Source: Amoebidium appalachense
Taxonomy: Eukaryota > Ichthyosporea
Direction of reading: 5' to 3'
Assembly: GCA_963693365.1 (NCBI GenBank)
Contig: CAVNZM010000002.1
Span: 17,236,001 to 17,300,000, forward strand
Length of the DNA: 64,000 bases
Below are positions 1-12,573 of this stretch, in pieces. Under the pieces are notes generated by a model. It was not told the origin of the DNA. It made no database searches and saw only the letters and a list, made by a program, of their open reading frames with translations. Positions within the stretch are counted from its first letter, which is position 1. Every line of letters begins with the position of its first letter. The translations under genes and the position numbers were made by a program.

Positions 1-1369
1 AACCCGAAACCAGCACGCTTCGTCGGCATATGTATGAAAGATTTAGGTGCAATATACTTGCTTTTGCCCCATGGCCATAGGAGTTGTCCCCCTTCTCTCC
101 CTTCTCCCCCCCAAACCACCAACTCCCCCCTCCCCCCCCCCCCCCCCCCCCCCTTTCCCCCCTCCGCCGCCCCCCCCCCCAAAAACAAAAAACAAAAAAG
201 AAAACACCCCCTATGAAGCCCCGCCCCCCCTCCCCCCCCTCCCCCCCCCCCCCCCCCCCCTCGACTCACTCCCCCCCTCCTCCCCCCCACCCCTCCACCC
301 TTCACCCAACCACCACCACCACCACCACCACCACCACCATCACCACCACCCACCCACCCCCCTCAGCTCTCTCCCATGCACTTCTCCACTCCGATTTCTG
401 AGAGACCCTGCCTGTCACACACAGAGGCCGCCACTTCACATATAACCGTTGGCATGGTACTGTTTGCACTCCTGACTACCCCTAAAACACAAGCCTGAGT
501 TTCGTCTCTCTAAGTTAATCATCGAGTAAGAGTTCTATGTATGACTTATTACCGGGTATTTTACCAGATCTCTTCTGCTATATCACAGATCCGGAGGTGT
601 ACCGTAAACAAACCTCATATGCATACCGTGGCAGTGGAGGTTTTACATAGTGCTTTGACAGTTAGCATTTCACAGTACTCAACCAACATGGGAGCGCCGA
701 CACGGGGCAACTTTGCTTGTACTCTTCGAGCCTACGGTGCCCGTAAGTTGTCGTCATGTTTTTCCAAAGTATGCGGCAAGCAAAAGCATCTTGGAGACGG
801 CACGAGTCAAGTCGTTCGGATGGGGAGTGATCACATTATAATTAGGTGAGCAAGGACCCACAGCATAGAGAGCAGCCAAATTTATGTGCGAGTTTTATGC
901 GTAACTCGAATTGTGGGGTGGGGTGGGCATAAGGATGTCACAGTCTTTCAACAAACAAACTGCCGGTACAGTATTTACATGCTTCAACACACTTTTCGCA
1001 AATTTGCTCAGCCATACATAAAGCGGAACTCAGATCAGGGTCCACTTACAATTCATTAATCATACAAGGTCTGACTTGAGTGAAGAAAATACTACAGCTC
1101 TTGAATATTCCTTACTGGGGTATCGTGAACAGACTCGAGTTGAGGCGAAACTGTAAGTACGACTAAGACAAGCTCATACAAAAGCTGAATAAACTTTAAA
1201 GACGAACTGGGTGCCTGGTGTACAAAAAACACACCGCAGGACACATTAGTAACAGCAAAGCAAAACAATACGTAAGAACAAAACAACCAGCAGCAACAGG
1301 TCCTGGCCACCTGCACCCTCACTATCTCTGTGAACTATTCAAGTTCACGAGCAGCCGACTTCAACATCA
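1..1369. other. C-rich repeat block and unassigned DNA
   Basis: Positions 112-345 are almost pure C with short A/T interruptions, ending in a (CCA)n run around 309-345. From about 450 to 1369 the composition is normal. There is an open frame at 541-849 on the plus strand, but it has no recognisable motif and I do not call it a gene. Part of this stretch is probably the 3' flank of the minus-strand membrane-protein gene that ends at 1370. Confidence 0.5.
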
Positions 1370-2785
1370 TTACGCATCAACAACAGACTCTGAGTTTAGC
1401 ACCGTTGACTTTCTCGGTGCCTTCTTAGCCTCTCCGCTCTGTCTTTCGATCTCCCCCGCTTCGAGGGGCGCAGCACTGACCACCACCACGGGATCCTCTG
1501 CGTGGTCCTCATGTTGTGGCGGTGCACCCAGGACCATAGGGTGGGGCCGAGGGGGAGGTGCATGTCCCTCACGGTCTGTGGTGGAGTGTGTGCTCTGGTA
1601 CACGGTGTGCAGGTGCACGTAGCACAGCTGGCACACCAGGCTGTCTACTGCGTGCACTAAAACACACATTCGCATAACCATCACCCATCCAACGGACATG
1701 ATAATGGTTCCGGGCTGCACGTAGCACCATGTCAAAAGCGCCAGTGTGGTGGTCGTGAAGGTGCCGAATCCGCGGACGTTCAAGTGGAAATCCGAAAAAC
1801 GAAGGTTGACTTTTTTTGTTTTGAGAAAGTAATAGAGCATGGGGATGAAATAGAGTAGAATGATGAGCCACACGGTCGACAGGAACACCCACACGATGTT
1901 GTAGTCTGTGTTGCACACAAAGTGCCATACTAGGAGCCCCACGGACGAGAGGGCCGATACCGGGAAAACGAAGATACCGATGGTCATAAAGTGGGTCTTC
2001 TGCACCTGCAGTGCCCGCTTGTCAAATATCAAGTACAAGATCCGTGCGCGCTGCACAAACGCCGAGCAAAACGCACACGTGAAGAATATGCCAACACATC
2101 CGGCGCCTGCCATAATGTATCTCAACTGGTTGCGCATTTCGTTCAGTGCGGCCTTGTTTGTTGGGTTGATGGTCTCGGGGGTGAACAGCAGGCAGCCGTT
2201 AGCCAGCACGGCCAAGTAGGCCGCTATGGCCCCCATGGCCCCCACATAGACCTGGGCTATGAAGTAGTAGCCCCGTGACTTCACCGCCGGGTGATGTCTG
2301 TTCAATATGGCCCCTATGACGATCAGTGTTGCTATGGCGACTACCACCATGGATGCTATGAAGTGCACCTTCCACAGAAACTTGCCTGCGTTCTTGGCCA
2401 CCTTGTATGCTTGGTCGAACTGCTTCACCTGCGCAATAAGCTCGGGCAGAAGTTTAACCTTATCCGGGCCCGGAAGACTCGCGAAAGTTTCTGAGGCTCG
2501 CCTCAAGTTGTCCCCTGCAACGAGCACCGTGTATGCGGGGTATTCGGGAGTGTGGTTGTAGGACATAAACATGAGCACCGACTCAGCCGCCAGAACCGCC
2601 ATGCACAGGAGGCCGAAGAAAAACCACGTGCGCAGGTGGTAGTGGGCGGCAAAGCGGGCCTCGATAGCCGTGTCGGGAAGATGGAGTGCATCGTCCCAGT
2701 CTTTGCCGGGTATTATGAAGTTGACTTGCAAACTCTGCCTAGACACCCGTGGTTGGATGTTTGTGCTTTCTCCTGGTCGAAACAT
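1370..2785 (-). CDS. Multi-pass membrane protein, unknown family
   Basis: A single open frame of 471 residues starts at a true ATG. The N-terminal 50 residues are soluble. Hydrophobic segments follow at roughly residues 54-75, 140-162, 172-202, 224-246, 266-290, 297-322 and 340-380, so seven or eight membrane spans are likely. A charged loop with a coiled look lies near 95-135, between the first two spans. The C-terminal 70 residues are a hydrophilic cytosolic-type tail rich in P, H, E and S. I do not recognise the family. Candidates include an orphan transporter or receptor-like protein, but no diagnostic motif supports either. The frame has no intron, unlike the other genes here, so it may be a recent, retro-copied or rapidly evolving gene. 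The frame is long, uses codons plausibly and has coherent hydrophobic periodicity, so I believe it is coding. Confidence 0.7.
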   Translation of the reverse strand: MFRPGESTNIQPRVSRQSLQVNFIIPGKDWDDALHLPDTAIEARFAAHYHLRTWFFFGLLCMAVLAAESVLMFMSYNHTPEYPAYTVLVAGDNLRRASETFASLPGPDKVKLLPELIAQVKQFDQAYKVAKNAGKFLWKVHFIASMVVVAIATLIVIGAILNRHHPAVKSRGYYFIAQVYVGAMGAIAAYLAVLANGCLLFTPETINPTNKAALNEMRNQLRYIMAGAGCVGIFFTCAFCSAFVQRARILYLIFDKRALQVQKTHFMTIGIFVFPVSALSSVGLLVWHFVCNTDYNIVWVFLSTVWLIILLYFIPMLYYFLKTKKVNLRFSDFHLNVRGFGTFTTTTLALLTWCYVQPGTIIMSVGWVMVMRMCVLVHAVDSLVCQLCYVHLHTVYQSTHSTTDREGHAPPPRPHPMVLGAPPQHEDHAEDPVVVVSAAPLEAGEIERQSGEAKKAPRKSTVLNSESVVDA

Positions 2786-3612
2786 GGTTGTGCTAGTCTA
2801 GCCAGTGGAAAAGGGAAGAGAGGGAGGGTGACAAAATACCATTGCAATGTCTCAGCATGCGTGCGTTTGCGCGTGGCTGGGGTTAACAGAAGGCATGGAA
2901 ATGGTGTGTTTGCTCTGTCTCTCTAATGGTAGTAGTTGGTAACACTATCGCGCGCATAGTACTTGTTCTCGGTGGTTCTTTTGCTATATATTTGTCTGTA
3001 GTTGTAGCTTTACGTTGCAGCCAAGAAACAGCACGGCATTCTTCTGGGACACTACACTATGTAGTGTGGAAGCCAAAAGGTTGCTTGAGTTTGCCTGACA
3101 CTATTTGGAGAGGATATCCGGTGAAGCGGGAAACTTTCTGGAAGTGTGCCTACATAGAGAAAGGCTAAAGTGTCGCACGGAAACATCGTCACACACAGTA
3201 ATCACCAACCATGTTGGCTTGCTTCAGATCTAGAGGTGAGGCTTCACGGACGTGCGACTGTGGGCGCCCCCAAAAGTAAACAAATTCACGCTAGGTTAGA
3301 TAGCCGAACTTCGGTTAAAAATGCTGAGGAATAAAGATCTATTACGTCAAGCAAGTGTGTCTTCAAGATGGAGGAAAATTTGTGATAGATACAAGGTAAT
3401 TTTCCGAAATCACCGTCATTTCTATGTGATTGTATATTCCCTTTCTTCTCTGGGGTTTACACACTTTTTATTGCGTGGACATTGCCGGAGGCCCAGCCAC
3501 ATTCGACGGCCTACTGCGTTTTCCAGCACAGCCAATCAAATGCAGCCAGTGACATATGTACATGCTAGGCAACAATGAGCGCCATCGTAGTATCTGACAC
3601 CCCTATTACATA
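2786..3612. other. Intergenic, no supported gene
   Basis: This covers the 5' flank of the minus-strand membrane-protein gene and the 3' flank of the LINE. A plus-strand frame at 2926-3168 starts with ATG and has one hydrophobic stretch, but it has no family resemblance and no splice context, so it is not called. No repeat structure is obvious. Confidence 0.4.
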
Positions 3613-6600
3613 TTATGGGTAAGCAGATGCTAGCATCGGTAGCTCCGACAGAAAGTTAAGGCACCGGATCACAATATCATACTGTGCAGCATTAATAAGG
3701 TGATCTAGGATAGTCATCTTAAAACGGATATATTGAGGAAGAGATGAAGAAAAGAGAATAAAACCGCCAATAACCTCCGGTTCTAATACATTAGCTAACA
3801 GGTTGCATTTATTGATAGATATGCAGCCGCGAGTAAACCGCCCCCCACACATATTACACATACGAGCAGGAGACACCAGAAACCGATTACACCGCCAAGC
3901 CATAATCATCTTTGCGTTTTTACACCACACCACATTACGAATAAACGAATCTATGTATGAACGAGACTCTCTAACCGTATCCGCCATATAGGCTACTAGT
4001 AGTTGGTGTTTGTGCGGTCCTAACACCGGAAGGGACTCAACACGTAGAGTAAAAAGATATCTATCAGCCATAGACTTGAAACTATTCATATTCACACTAT
4101 GATCTAGCCGTACCTCCGGGGGGGTCGCCAGCCATTCCACATAGCGCTCGGCAATGGGCAGAGACGATGGGGAAGGGAAGAGGTACAGGGGCGAATCCGG
4201 CGGGGATGCGTGTAGCCGGAAGAGCGGGTGGTCCGGGGCACAAGCGGACAGGCGGGTGATGTGCTCGTGAAATTTAAGGGCTAATTCGTGTACGCGTTGT
4301 GATGGTGGTGTGAGTGCGTAGAGAGAATCAAAAAGGCGTCTAGGGATAGGTGTGGAAAGACCAGTGAGAAACATACAACAAGTTGTGTAATGGAAATCAT
4401 CTAATGATTTGAGGACATTAGTAACAGTATCAGGGGGTGCCATAGCTAGTAAGGGCAACCCGTATTCCGACAAAGGGCGAATATATGTGCGAAATATACT
4501 AAGACGATTGTATAGGTGGACAGTATGAGAAAGAGTAGCAAGATACACATCCCGAAATAACCGAAGACACCTGCCTGCACTCTCCACCCGACGGTCGATC
4601 ATCCGTTTGAAACATATGCCCCATTCGTCCACCGGAATCCCCAAATACTTGTATTCGATTGGGCGAGGGAGGGGACTGCCGAAAATACAAACGTCGTCCC
4701 ATGCCGGTATCGATTTTGATAAAAGGGCACACTTTTTGACATTAATCTGCATATCGTTGCGCTGGCACCAATGTTCAACCACACGAATGTATTGCCGTAG
4801 TTCGAGAGGATCGGATGACATAAGCACAATATCGTCGGCAAAAAAGAGGGCGGGAGGAGCCTGGGATGGCAACCCCCCGTCAATTTGTGCCGCAGAAAGA
4901 GTGTCGGCTAAATCATCAATATACAGGTTGAAAAGAAGAGGACTTAGCAGGGACCCTTGAAGTACCCCGCGCGTGCGGGTAAACCCTGGGGATAGCCGCC
5001 CATTAACCACCGCTCGTCCGCGTGTAAACGTAAACATAGCTTCCAGTAGCCGACCCATTTGGAATGGGACACCGCGAGTGGCTAACTTGGCCCACAGGCG
5101 AGGGAGGTCGACCGTGTCGTACGCGTTCTTAAAATCGATAAATACGAGGTGCTCGGTATCACTTTGAGTTGTATTATGTAGAGTGAGGATTTGTGCGTAA
5201 CATGAGTGTCGATGCCGAAACGCCGCCTGAAGAGGGCTCAGCTGGGAAGCCTGCTTAAGGGTGGGGTTACGGGAAAAGGCCTGTAAAAGGCCACTTTCGA
5301 ATAATCGGCGAAAAACGGACGTAAGGGTGATAGGGCGAAATTCGTGGATGGGACCCTGTGCAACCGTTTTCTTGATGGGAAACACTAAGGTGGCTAGCCA
5401 CTCCGAGGGCACTTTACCGACATCAGAATACCAGCTAAACAACTCGCTAAGAATACATGTAAGTGGTGGCGGCGGGCCACGCTTTTCGTCTTTCTCGGGT
5501 CGGGGTGGGATGAGTACCTTAAGTAGTGCCATAGGGATGCCGTCCGGCCCGCACGCTTTGCGGGACGGGTAACGGGAGACTAACTGCCATACCGCATCTG
5601 GGGTAAAAAGTTCCCCCAATTCCGCCCCAAACTCAGCCGGCCCCGCTGGCCACGCCGTGTGTGGTGGTGGTGGTGTGTCGGAGGGTGGAACAAAAACAGG
5701 AGGGGGCGCCTGCCCCAGGTCCGTGGCCATACATGTCGGGTTACGTTTAAACAGGGTGCCGTAAAAGGAATCGGTTGCAGATTCCGGGTCGGATGACGGG
5801 TCGGCCGTTATTCGAATCGAATGATCGCCGCGATCAATCTTCCGAATATTACCCAATAGCATGTGATACGGTAGAGGCTTACGTAAGGCAGCCTCCGCTC
5901 GAGGGCCGCGAGTGTGTGTAGTTCGTGCTTGTGGGTAAACTTGGGCACCTAAACAGGCATATTCACCTATGTCCCACAAGGTTTCTCGTACTGTAGACCA
6001 GACGCTATCGATGAAGGTCTGGTCGGTGCGTAGTGGGGTTTGGCGTCCATCACGCACAAGCGATAATAGACTCGGTTGCACCGTCTCGAAAAAGAAGCGA
6101 GTGTCTGCTTGGCCGCGCTGGCTTTTAAGTTCGCGTACGTTAAGTCTGTAAGTGTGTTGTGGTGACGGCGTAGAAAGGCTAAGTGTAGTGCGAAAGACTA
6201 TAGGTAGGTGGTCTGACGGTGGGGGGTGTAGGTTGTGGTGTATGTGTAAGGTGCAAGGACCAGAGGCTGCCCCCCAGTCCGTGCGGTGTTCTTGTACTAC
6301 AGATGGAAGAGTAAGGCGTAAGGCTGTAACAAAAGTGTGAAAGGTTGGCGTGCGTGGGTGGTTGGGTTTAAGTAGGGCCTGTGGGTGGCCGTGTAGGGGG
6401 TGTGGGGTGGTAGTTAGCGGGCTATTAAAGTCTCCTAACACTAGTGTGGGGTTATGTGGGGCGATGGTGTTAAGCTCGTGTTTAAGTGCTAGAAGTGGAA
6501 GGCTAGGTGGAAAATAAACAAAAGTGCATATATGGCCACAAACTGAGATGGTGAGTGTGTGTATTGTACGTGCTATAACTGAACAGTGGTTAACAAAGTG

Positions 6601-6816
6601 GTAGGCGGCGATGAACACTATGCCGGAGTGAGGCTTGTGGCCCACAGGCTGAGTAGACTCGCCGACGAGCCGTCCAGACCGACGGAGTGTGGCGTGGTCT
6701 CGCCACCACGTTTCTGCGACAACAATAAACGGGAACTCCTGTTGGGGTAACGAAAGAAGAAACTGTGCTTTACTCTTATTTAGACTACGAGCATTCCAGA
6801 AAAGAAAGGAGAGCAT
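3613..6816 (-). CDS. LINE-type retrotransposon ORF2: endonuclease + reverse transcriptase
   Basis: An uninterrupted 1067-residue frame from an ATG. The N-terminal third is an apurinic/apyrimidinic-type endonuclease: an early Asn (N8), ETWW at 35-38, GDFNSP at 128-133 and a closing SDH at 201-203. The reverse transcriptase follows, with GPDGIP at 423-428, FRPITLTS at 493-500, DFKNAYD at 561-567 (first catalytic Asp), QGSLLSPLLF at 620-629, FFADD at 658-662 (catalytic Asp pair) and KYLGI at 723-727. Near residue 990 there is a Cys-rich CNMCGG segment like the C-terminal zinc knuckles of LINEs. By family knowledge such proteins nick target DNA and copy their own RNA at the nick. All catalytic landmarks are present with no stop or frameshift, so this copy could be recent or active. 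I cannot assign the clade. Confidence 0.93.
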   Translation of the reverse strand: MLSFLFWNARSLNKSKAQFLLSLPQQEFPFIVVAETWWRDHATLRRSGRLVGESTQPVGHKPHSGIVFIAAYHFVNHCSVIARTIHTLTISVCGHICTFVYFPPSLPLLALKHELNTIAPHNPTLVLGDFNSPLTTTPHPLHGHPQALLKPNHPRTPTFHTFVTALRLTLPSVVQEHRTDWGAASGPCTLHIHHNLHPPPSDHLPIVFRTTLSLSTPSPQHTYRLNVRELKSQRGQADTRFFFETVQPSLLSLVRDGRQTPLRTDQTFIDSVWSTVRETLWDIGEYACLGAQVYPQARTTHTRGPRAEAALRKPLPYHMLLGNIRKIDRGDHSIRITADPSSDPESATDSFYGTLFKRNPTCMATDLGQAPPPVFVPPSDTPPPPHTAWPAGPAEFGAELGELFTPDAVWQLVSRYPSRKACGPDGIPMALLKVLIPPRPEKDEKRGPPPPLTCILSELFSWYSDVGKVPSEWLATLVFPIKKTVAQGPIHEFRPITLTSVFRRLFESGLLQAFSRNPTLKQASQLSPLQAAFRHRHSCYAQILTLHNTTQSDTEHLVFIDFKNAYDTVDLPRLWAKLATRGVPFQMGRLLEAMFTFTRGRAVVNGRLSPGFTRTRGVLQGSLLSPLLFNLYIDDLADTLSAAQIDGGLPSQAPPALFFADDIVLMSSDPLELRQYIRVVEHWCQRNDMQINVKKCALLSKSIPAWDDVCIFGSPLPRPIEYKYLGIPVDEWGICFKRMIDRRVESAGRCLRLFRDVYLATLSHTVHLYNRLSIFRTYIRPLSEYGLPLLAMAPPDTVTNVLKSLDDFHYTTCCMFLTGLSTPIPRRLFDSLYALTPPSQRVHELALKFHEHITRLSACAPDHPLFRLHASPPDSPLYLFPSPSSLPIAERYVEWLATPPEVRLDHSVNMNSFKSMADRYLFTLRVESLPVLGPHKHQLLVAYMADTVRESRSYIDSFIRNVVWCKNAKMIMAWRCNRFLVSPARMCNMCGGRFTRGCISINKCNLLANVLEPEVIGGFILFSSSLPQYIRFKMTILDHLINAAQYDIVIRCLNFLSELPMLASAYP

Positions 6817-6818
6817 GC

Positions 6819-7160
6819 TTACTGGGAGTTGGCTGGTGCGGCGGTGGGGTCGTAGGGCTTGCTGAAGACCTGCACGTGCTGAGCCTCCCAGTAGGCACGC
6901 ACCTCAGCTGCTGTTTTGGCCCGGCTGTCGTGTGCCGGGTAAAGTGTGGCTGCCTTGACAGCCCATGCATGGGCGTTGGCCATTCTTGCAAGCACCCGGC
7001 GTTGCCAAGAGGCCCGGGCAGCGGCCTCTGCATCAACACGGTTAAGTGTGGTGTTGTAGGGAGCCGTAGGATCGAAGTCTGCGAGAAAGGTGGCGAAGTT
7101 AGCCATGCCGGATCGGCACATGCTAAAGTCTCGCATATATCGGCAGTGAACGGTGATCAT
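6819..7160 (-). CDS. Putative LINE ORF1 or ORF1 remnant
   Basis: An open frame ends in TAA two bases before the ATG of the reverse-transcriptase ORF, the spacing expected of a bicistronic LINE. From the ATG at 7160 it gives about 113 residues. The frame stays open upstream to 7304, but there it runs through an A-tract read as lysines and has no better ATG. The product is rich in Ala, Arg and Trp and looks helical. No RRM, zinc knuckle or coiled coil is evident. It may be the tail of ORF1 in a 5'-truncated element. That it belongs to the element is inferred from its position only. Confidence 0.45.
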   Translation of the reverse strand: MITVHCRYMRDFSMCRSGMANFATFLADFDPTAPYNTTLNRVDAEAAARASWQRRVLARMANAHAWAVKAATLYPAHDSRAKTAAEVRAYWEAQHVQVFSKPYDPTAAPANSQ

Positions 7161-7304
7161 ATTTTCATAAATGGCACCTTTGGGATGCTCCAAACTTTTG
7201 ATTGAAGAAGTTTTGTATGTGTCACACGACGTTGCACGATGCTGCGCCGATGCATATGTGCGGTGACTCCTTTTTTTTTTTTTTTTTTTTTTTGGAACAG
7301 ACAA

Positions 7305-8729
7305 TCAATAAGTGCAGCCCTTTGCCTCCAACGACATCTTTCTTGCCTTTTGGCTCTCCTGACTGGTAAATTAATCTTCTTTCTCAATGCTTACACTGAC
7401 AATAAAAACACAGCCAGTCACACCACCAGCAGACCATCATAGCTGTCACCGTGCTAGCTGCTGACTCACCAGTGTGTCACACTCACGGCGGATTCTGTCA
7501 TGTGCACGGGATCACGTGCACGTGCCCTGGCCACGTCAGTGACGTCACGGCGTCACTGGGCTGTGAATTTGTGAAATTTGGCGGTTTCAAGTGGCCACAG
7601 ATTTGTCCCTAAATTGTCCCTGTTTTTTATGATGTTAGGCCCACCAATTTTACTAGCTCCATTATAGCTAGGATTTTTTTTTATCAAAAAGAACTTCTAA
7701 AACGGTTGGCGTCTTTAATAAGGGAATCCAGGCAGGGGATCAAATGCCAGGTTGAAATGGCCGTGCCAGCCAAAAACGGATTTCATACCCTGCGCGCCTT
7801 GCGGACAGGCTGATTCGCTTACGACAGTTTAGGGGGTTTCAGCTGTGGTGCGTCGTACGCGAATCAAAATGCGGTCTTGTATAACCACTTGTGCAATGCT
7901 TCGCTGTGATTGGCTACTATATCCGAAGTACTGTCCTGATTCATTGCTTTCCGAAGGCAAATCTAAAGCAAATAAAAGAATACTGGAAATGAATAATACT
8001 TCTAGCATTAGTGCGTGAGCTGTACACCAAAATTTAGATTTCTAGTGTACACCAAAAGTTGATGCATCACGATGGGCCCCAGCACATCGCTCATGAGTCC
8101 ACTCCAGGCCCGGCCGTAACTCACCTAATTACCTGACCAGATCACCAGAGACTCCGATTAATGCACCAATCATTGAACACCAAGTTGAACAAGTATTAGG
8201 GACGCCGAGTTACTAATAACTTACTATGCAGGTATTCTACCGTGAACTGTGCTATTTAATCTTTCTTGTCATTACATATATTTGCGTGTGCGTGTGTGTG
8301 TGTGTGTGAATATATATGAGCACACATATATATATTTCCCGATCCAGGAATCTGCCTTCGCAGAGCTGACAAGTCGCGCTTTCGACTCGGATCATGGCAA
8401 GGTGGGCCAACGAAATTGCCTAACCCTGCAAAAACTCTTGCACTTTGTTATGTATTATGATTCACACGAGACAAGAGAACGCCATTTCGTCTTGTTAAAG
8501 GCATATAAGACTAATATTTCCAAGTTAATTCCAAATATGTCAAAATGTGGGCAAAATTCGTTCGCTATGAACTGCTGTGACACTTGTTGCGAGTCGAGTT
8601 GTGCCGAGAAAAACTAATCTTTGGTTAGTACCCCCTAGTTAGGGAGATCGCTTTTGGAGGTATAAGAAGGGACTCGCGGCAGCAGTGACACACACAACCA
8701 GCTGATACCGAGTGTCCCGAGGGGAGCCC

Positions 8730-8733
<4 letters not shown>
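7305..8733. other. Intergenic region with CRE-like cluster, no supported gene
   Basis: At 7530-7556 there is a cluster of CGTCA/TGACG elements including a full TGACGTCA. This could be a promoter, possibly the 5' region of the minus-strand LINE. Otherwise the region is AT-moderate with a small (GT)n at 8287-8307 and short open frames that show no coding character. Confidence 0.4.

Positions 8734-8783
<50 letters not shown>
8734..8783 (+). repeat. 50-nt poly(A) tract
   Basis: About 50 consecutive A residues, preceded by GGGGAGCCCCTTT and followed by CGGGGAACCCC. Such a tail suggests a retroposed sequence ending here, but I cannot recognise its body in the preceding 150 bases. Confidence 0.8.
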
Positions 8784-8784
<1 letters not shown>

Positions 8785-8937
8785 GGGGAACCCCAACTAA
8801 TTGATTTCTCCTTGTAGTCTTTATGGTGTCTCGTAGAGAAAGTAAACCCTGATATATAGTCACCACCCGACATCTATGTACGTGATCATGATATACCGCT
8901 GAGGGGATATTCCGAGCAAAACCCCCCCCCCCCATAC

Positions 8938-9237
8938 CTGAGACTGGTTCTCTTTGCCTCGAGTAAACAGCGTAAACCCCAGTGTCACATAGGAACTTCC
9001 GAATCCCTGCAGCTGCTTGGCCGACCGTCTGTCGAACTCGCTCGACGTTCCAAAGTAATGATGCATTTTGCGCAAGGAGAACTTCAACCTTGGCTGCTTC
9101 ATCGAACTGCTGCAAGTTTTGTAACAGCAACTCGGGTACAGTCACGACAGTGTGCACGGTATCAGAAATAATCAATGCACATTTATTGGGCGCTCCCTCC
9201 GACCAAAAATAGATGAACACCTGGCCAGATAGACCAG
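8938..9237 (-). CDS. Possible isolated 300-nt coding exon, unknown product
   Basis: On the minus strand an acceptor-like TTACAG precedes 9237 and a donor CAG/GTATGG follows 8938. The segment is exactly 300 nt with one long open frame (phase 1 to phase 1), giving about 100 residues. These include LLLQNLQQFDEAAKVEVLLA, LLWNVERVRQTV and YSRQREPVS, which look like amphipathic helix sequence. I could not find partner exons on either side. The last ~35 nt recur at about 42.0 and 42.3 kb (see findings). It may belong to a gene I failed to assemble, or be an exon relic. Confidence 0.3.
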
Positions 9238-9247
9238 CTGTAACCAA

Positions 9248-10630
<1,383 letters not shown>

Positions 10631-11636
10631 GGGGGAGGGGAGCTGGGGAGGGTTAGACCTCAATATACTTAACAACATTCTTAGATTGCTTGTCAGCCGC
10701 ACCGCCAGTTATGTTATTTTCACTTGGGCCGTACGACGGACCCTCACTCGCACCTGATTGTTCAAAACACGTCGATCCGATGACGTAATTCCGGGGGAAC
10801 GGCTTTATCCCCGAGCGACATAAAAGGGGCCGTCAGGCCCCCATAGCGGGAGGTTGGGGGGGCGGCAGCCCCCCCATATAAAGCCCAGGCACACATAGGG
10901 TTTTGGGTTTAGGGGTTTGAATTTGATGATAAACTATCAAATACTGTGTTTTTTCGCGGTCTATGTCAGCGATGTCCCTATACCTAGGGGCCTCCGTCAT
11001 ACGGACTTCTCCCGTTTATTTTCTGTGTAAGAATTTGGCTGCACAGTCTCCCATCATCCCCACAATTCCCTAATTTCTCCACCCAATACCCATAGATACC
11101 CGGGTCGTGTGAGCATGGGCAGCCTGGAAGGAATCATGCATGGGGAGGGGGGGAGGGGGGAGGGGAGGGGGGAGGGGGGAGGTCGAGGGGGGGGGGGGGG
11201 GGGGAGATTGTGTGTGTGACCCTCGGAAGGGGCGGGAGGGATGGGGGAGGAGGGAAAGGGGGAGAGGGGGGCTGCGCGGAAGGGGGGGGTAAAGGGTGGA
11301 TGAGGGGCTGGGGGGTGGTGGTGGTGGTGGTGGAGGGGGGGGGGGGGGGGGGGGGGGGGGGAGGGCGTGGGTGTATTTGTGGTACTAGCGGCGGCACTAG
11401 CACTGGTGTGTCAGTTGAGTGGTATATTGTTTTTCGGTTTGTTGGTTTGTCGCAGTGTTTTTTGCAAGTTTCGAGAGGAAGGGGGAGGGGCGAGGGGGGG
11501 GGGGGGGGGGGGGGGGCAGGAGGGGGGGGAGGCAGGAGGTAGGAAGACAGAGGATAGGGAGGGAATGACATAATTATTATAGTAATGTACACTAGGCTCA
11601 TAGTATCCCCCCCCCCCCCCCCCCCCCCCCCCCAAC

Positions 11637-11679
<43 letters not shown>

Positions 11680-12537
11680 CAAAGAAGAAAAAGAAAGAAA
11701 AAGAAAGAAAGAAAATGAACTGTTTACCACAAAGGGAACTTGATGGGTCGTGCAAGTGGGTATTAAAAGGTGGTACAAAAAGGCCTCAAAAGTATGATGG
11801 CCCGGAAACTACAATGGCACCGCCAACAAGGGTGGAAAATTGAAAGAAAACTTGGGATAAGCAACATAGCTGATTCCTGTGGGTCCTATATATCATGCAG
11901 CCTTGTGTGCATCTGCCGCTTCCCTCTGATTGTACTGGATGTGGGTGTCTTGTGCTCGTCCGAAAATGAACAAGCCCCCCCCCCCCCCCCCCCCCCCCCC
12001 GCTCTGTCTTGTGCCGTATGCACGGATGAACCTGAAACAACCTTATTAGTACCCATGGTGCAGTTATTGACAGGCGTTGCCCTTTAAAGTAGCTCTCTCG
12101 AGTCAGTTTGTGTGCATGCCCCGTCGGCTCTTATCGCATATGTGGTTCGGTAGAGGCCCAGGGTGTCCTCAGGGGAGTTGGAGCACCGGGGGGGGGGGGG
12201 GGACGAGGGGGGGGGCGGGAGGGGGGGGTCTTTGGGAAAGGAGAAGGATGGGGGAAAGGGGGGGGGGGGGGGGGGGGAAGAGTGTTATAATCCGACGGTT
12301 TGCACCTGTAACAGTGACCGATATAAACACAGCGCCACAAAGGCCTTTGATTGGGCAGAGTGGTGGTGCTGAATGTGAGGTTGTCGTGCAAGGGTCTCGC
12401 AACCCACACAGCTGCCCCTTCCTTTGTTGTAGGATATATCTGTTGTTGGATATATTTGTCCACTGAACATATCATGTCCATTGAGCTACATAGATTCTCA
12501 AAAGGCATATGCCATGGCAAATCATTGAAGGCCTCAG

Positions 12538-12573
<36 letters not shown>

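Larger units (their letters stand above)
3613..7294 (-). mobile_element. LINE-like non-LTR retrotransposon, approximate extent
   Basis: The element runs from the stop of the reverse-transcriptase ORF to the A-run (minus sense) at 7271-7293, just upstream of the short ORF. No LTRs are seen. I could not identify a poly(A) tail or target-site duplication beyond 3613, so the 3' end is uncertain. The A-run upstream of ORF1 could be an internal tract, or the tail of another insertion into which this element is nested. Confidence 0.6.

Noticed and set aside
541-849. 102-codon plus-strand frame
   Set aside because: The composition is not protein-like and no motif or neighbour supports it.
10900-10920. 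Telomere array
   Set aside because: Only about two imperfect TTTAGGG-like units are present; the GGGTTAGGGT near 43060 is also a single occurrence.
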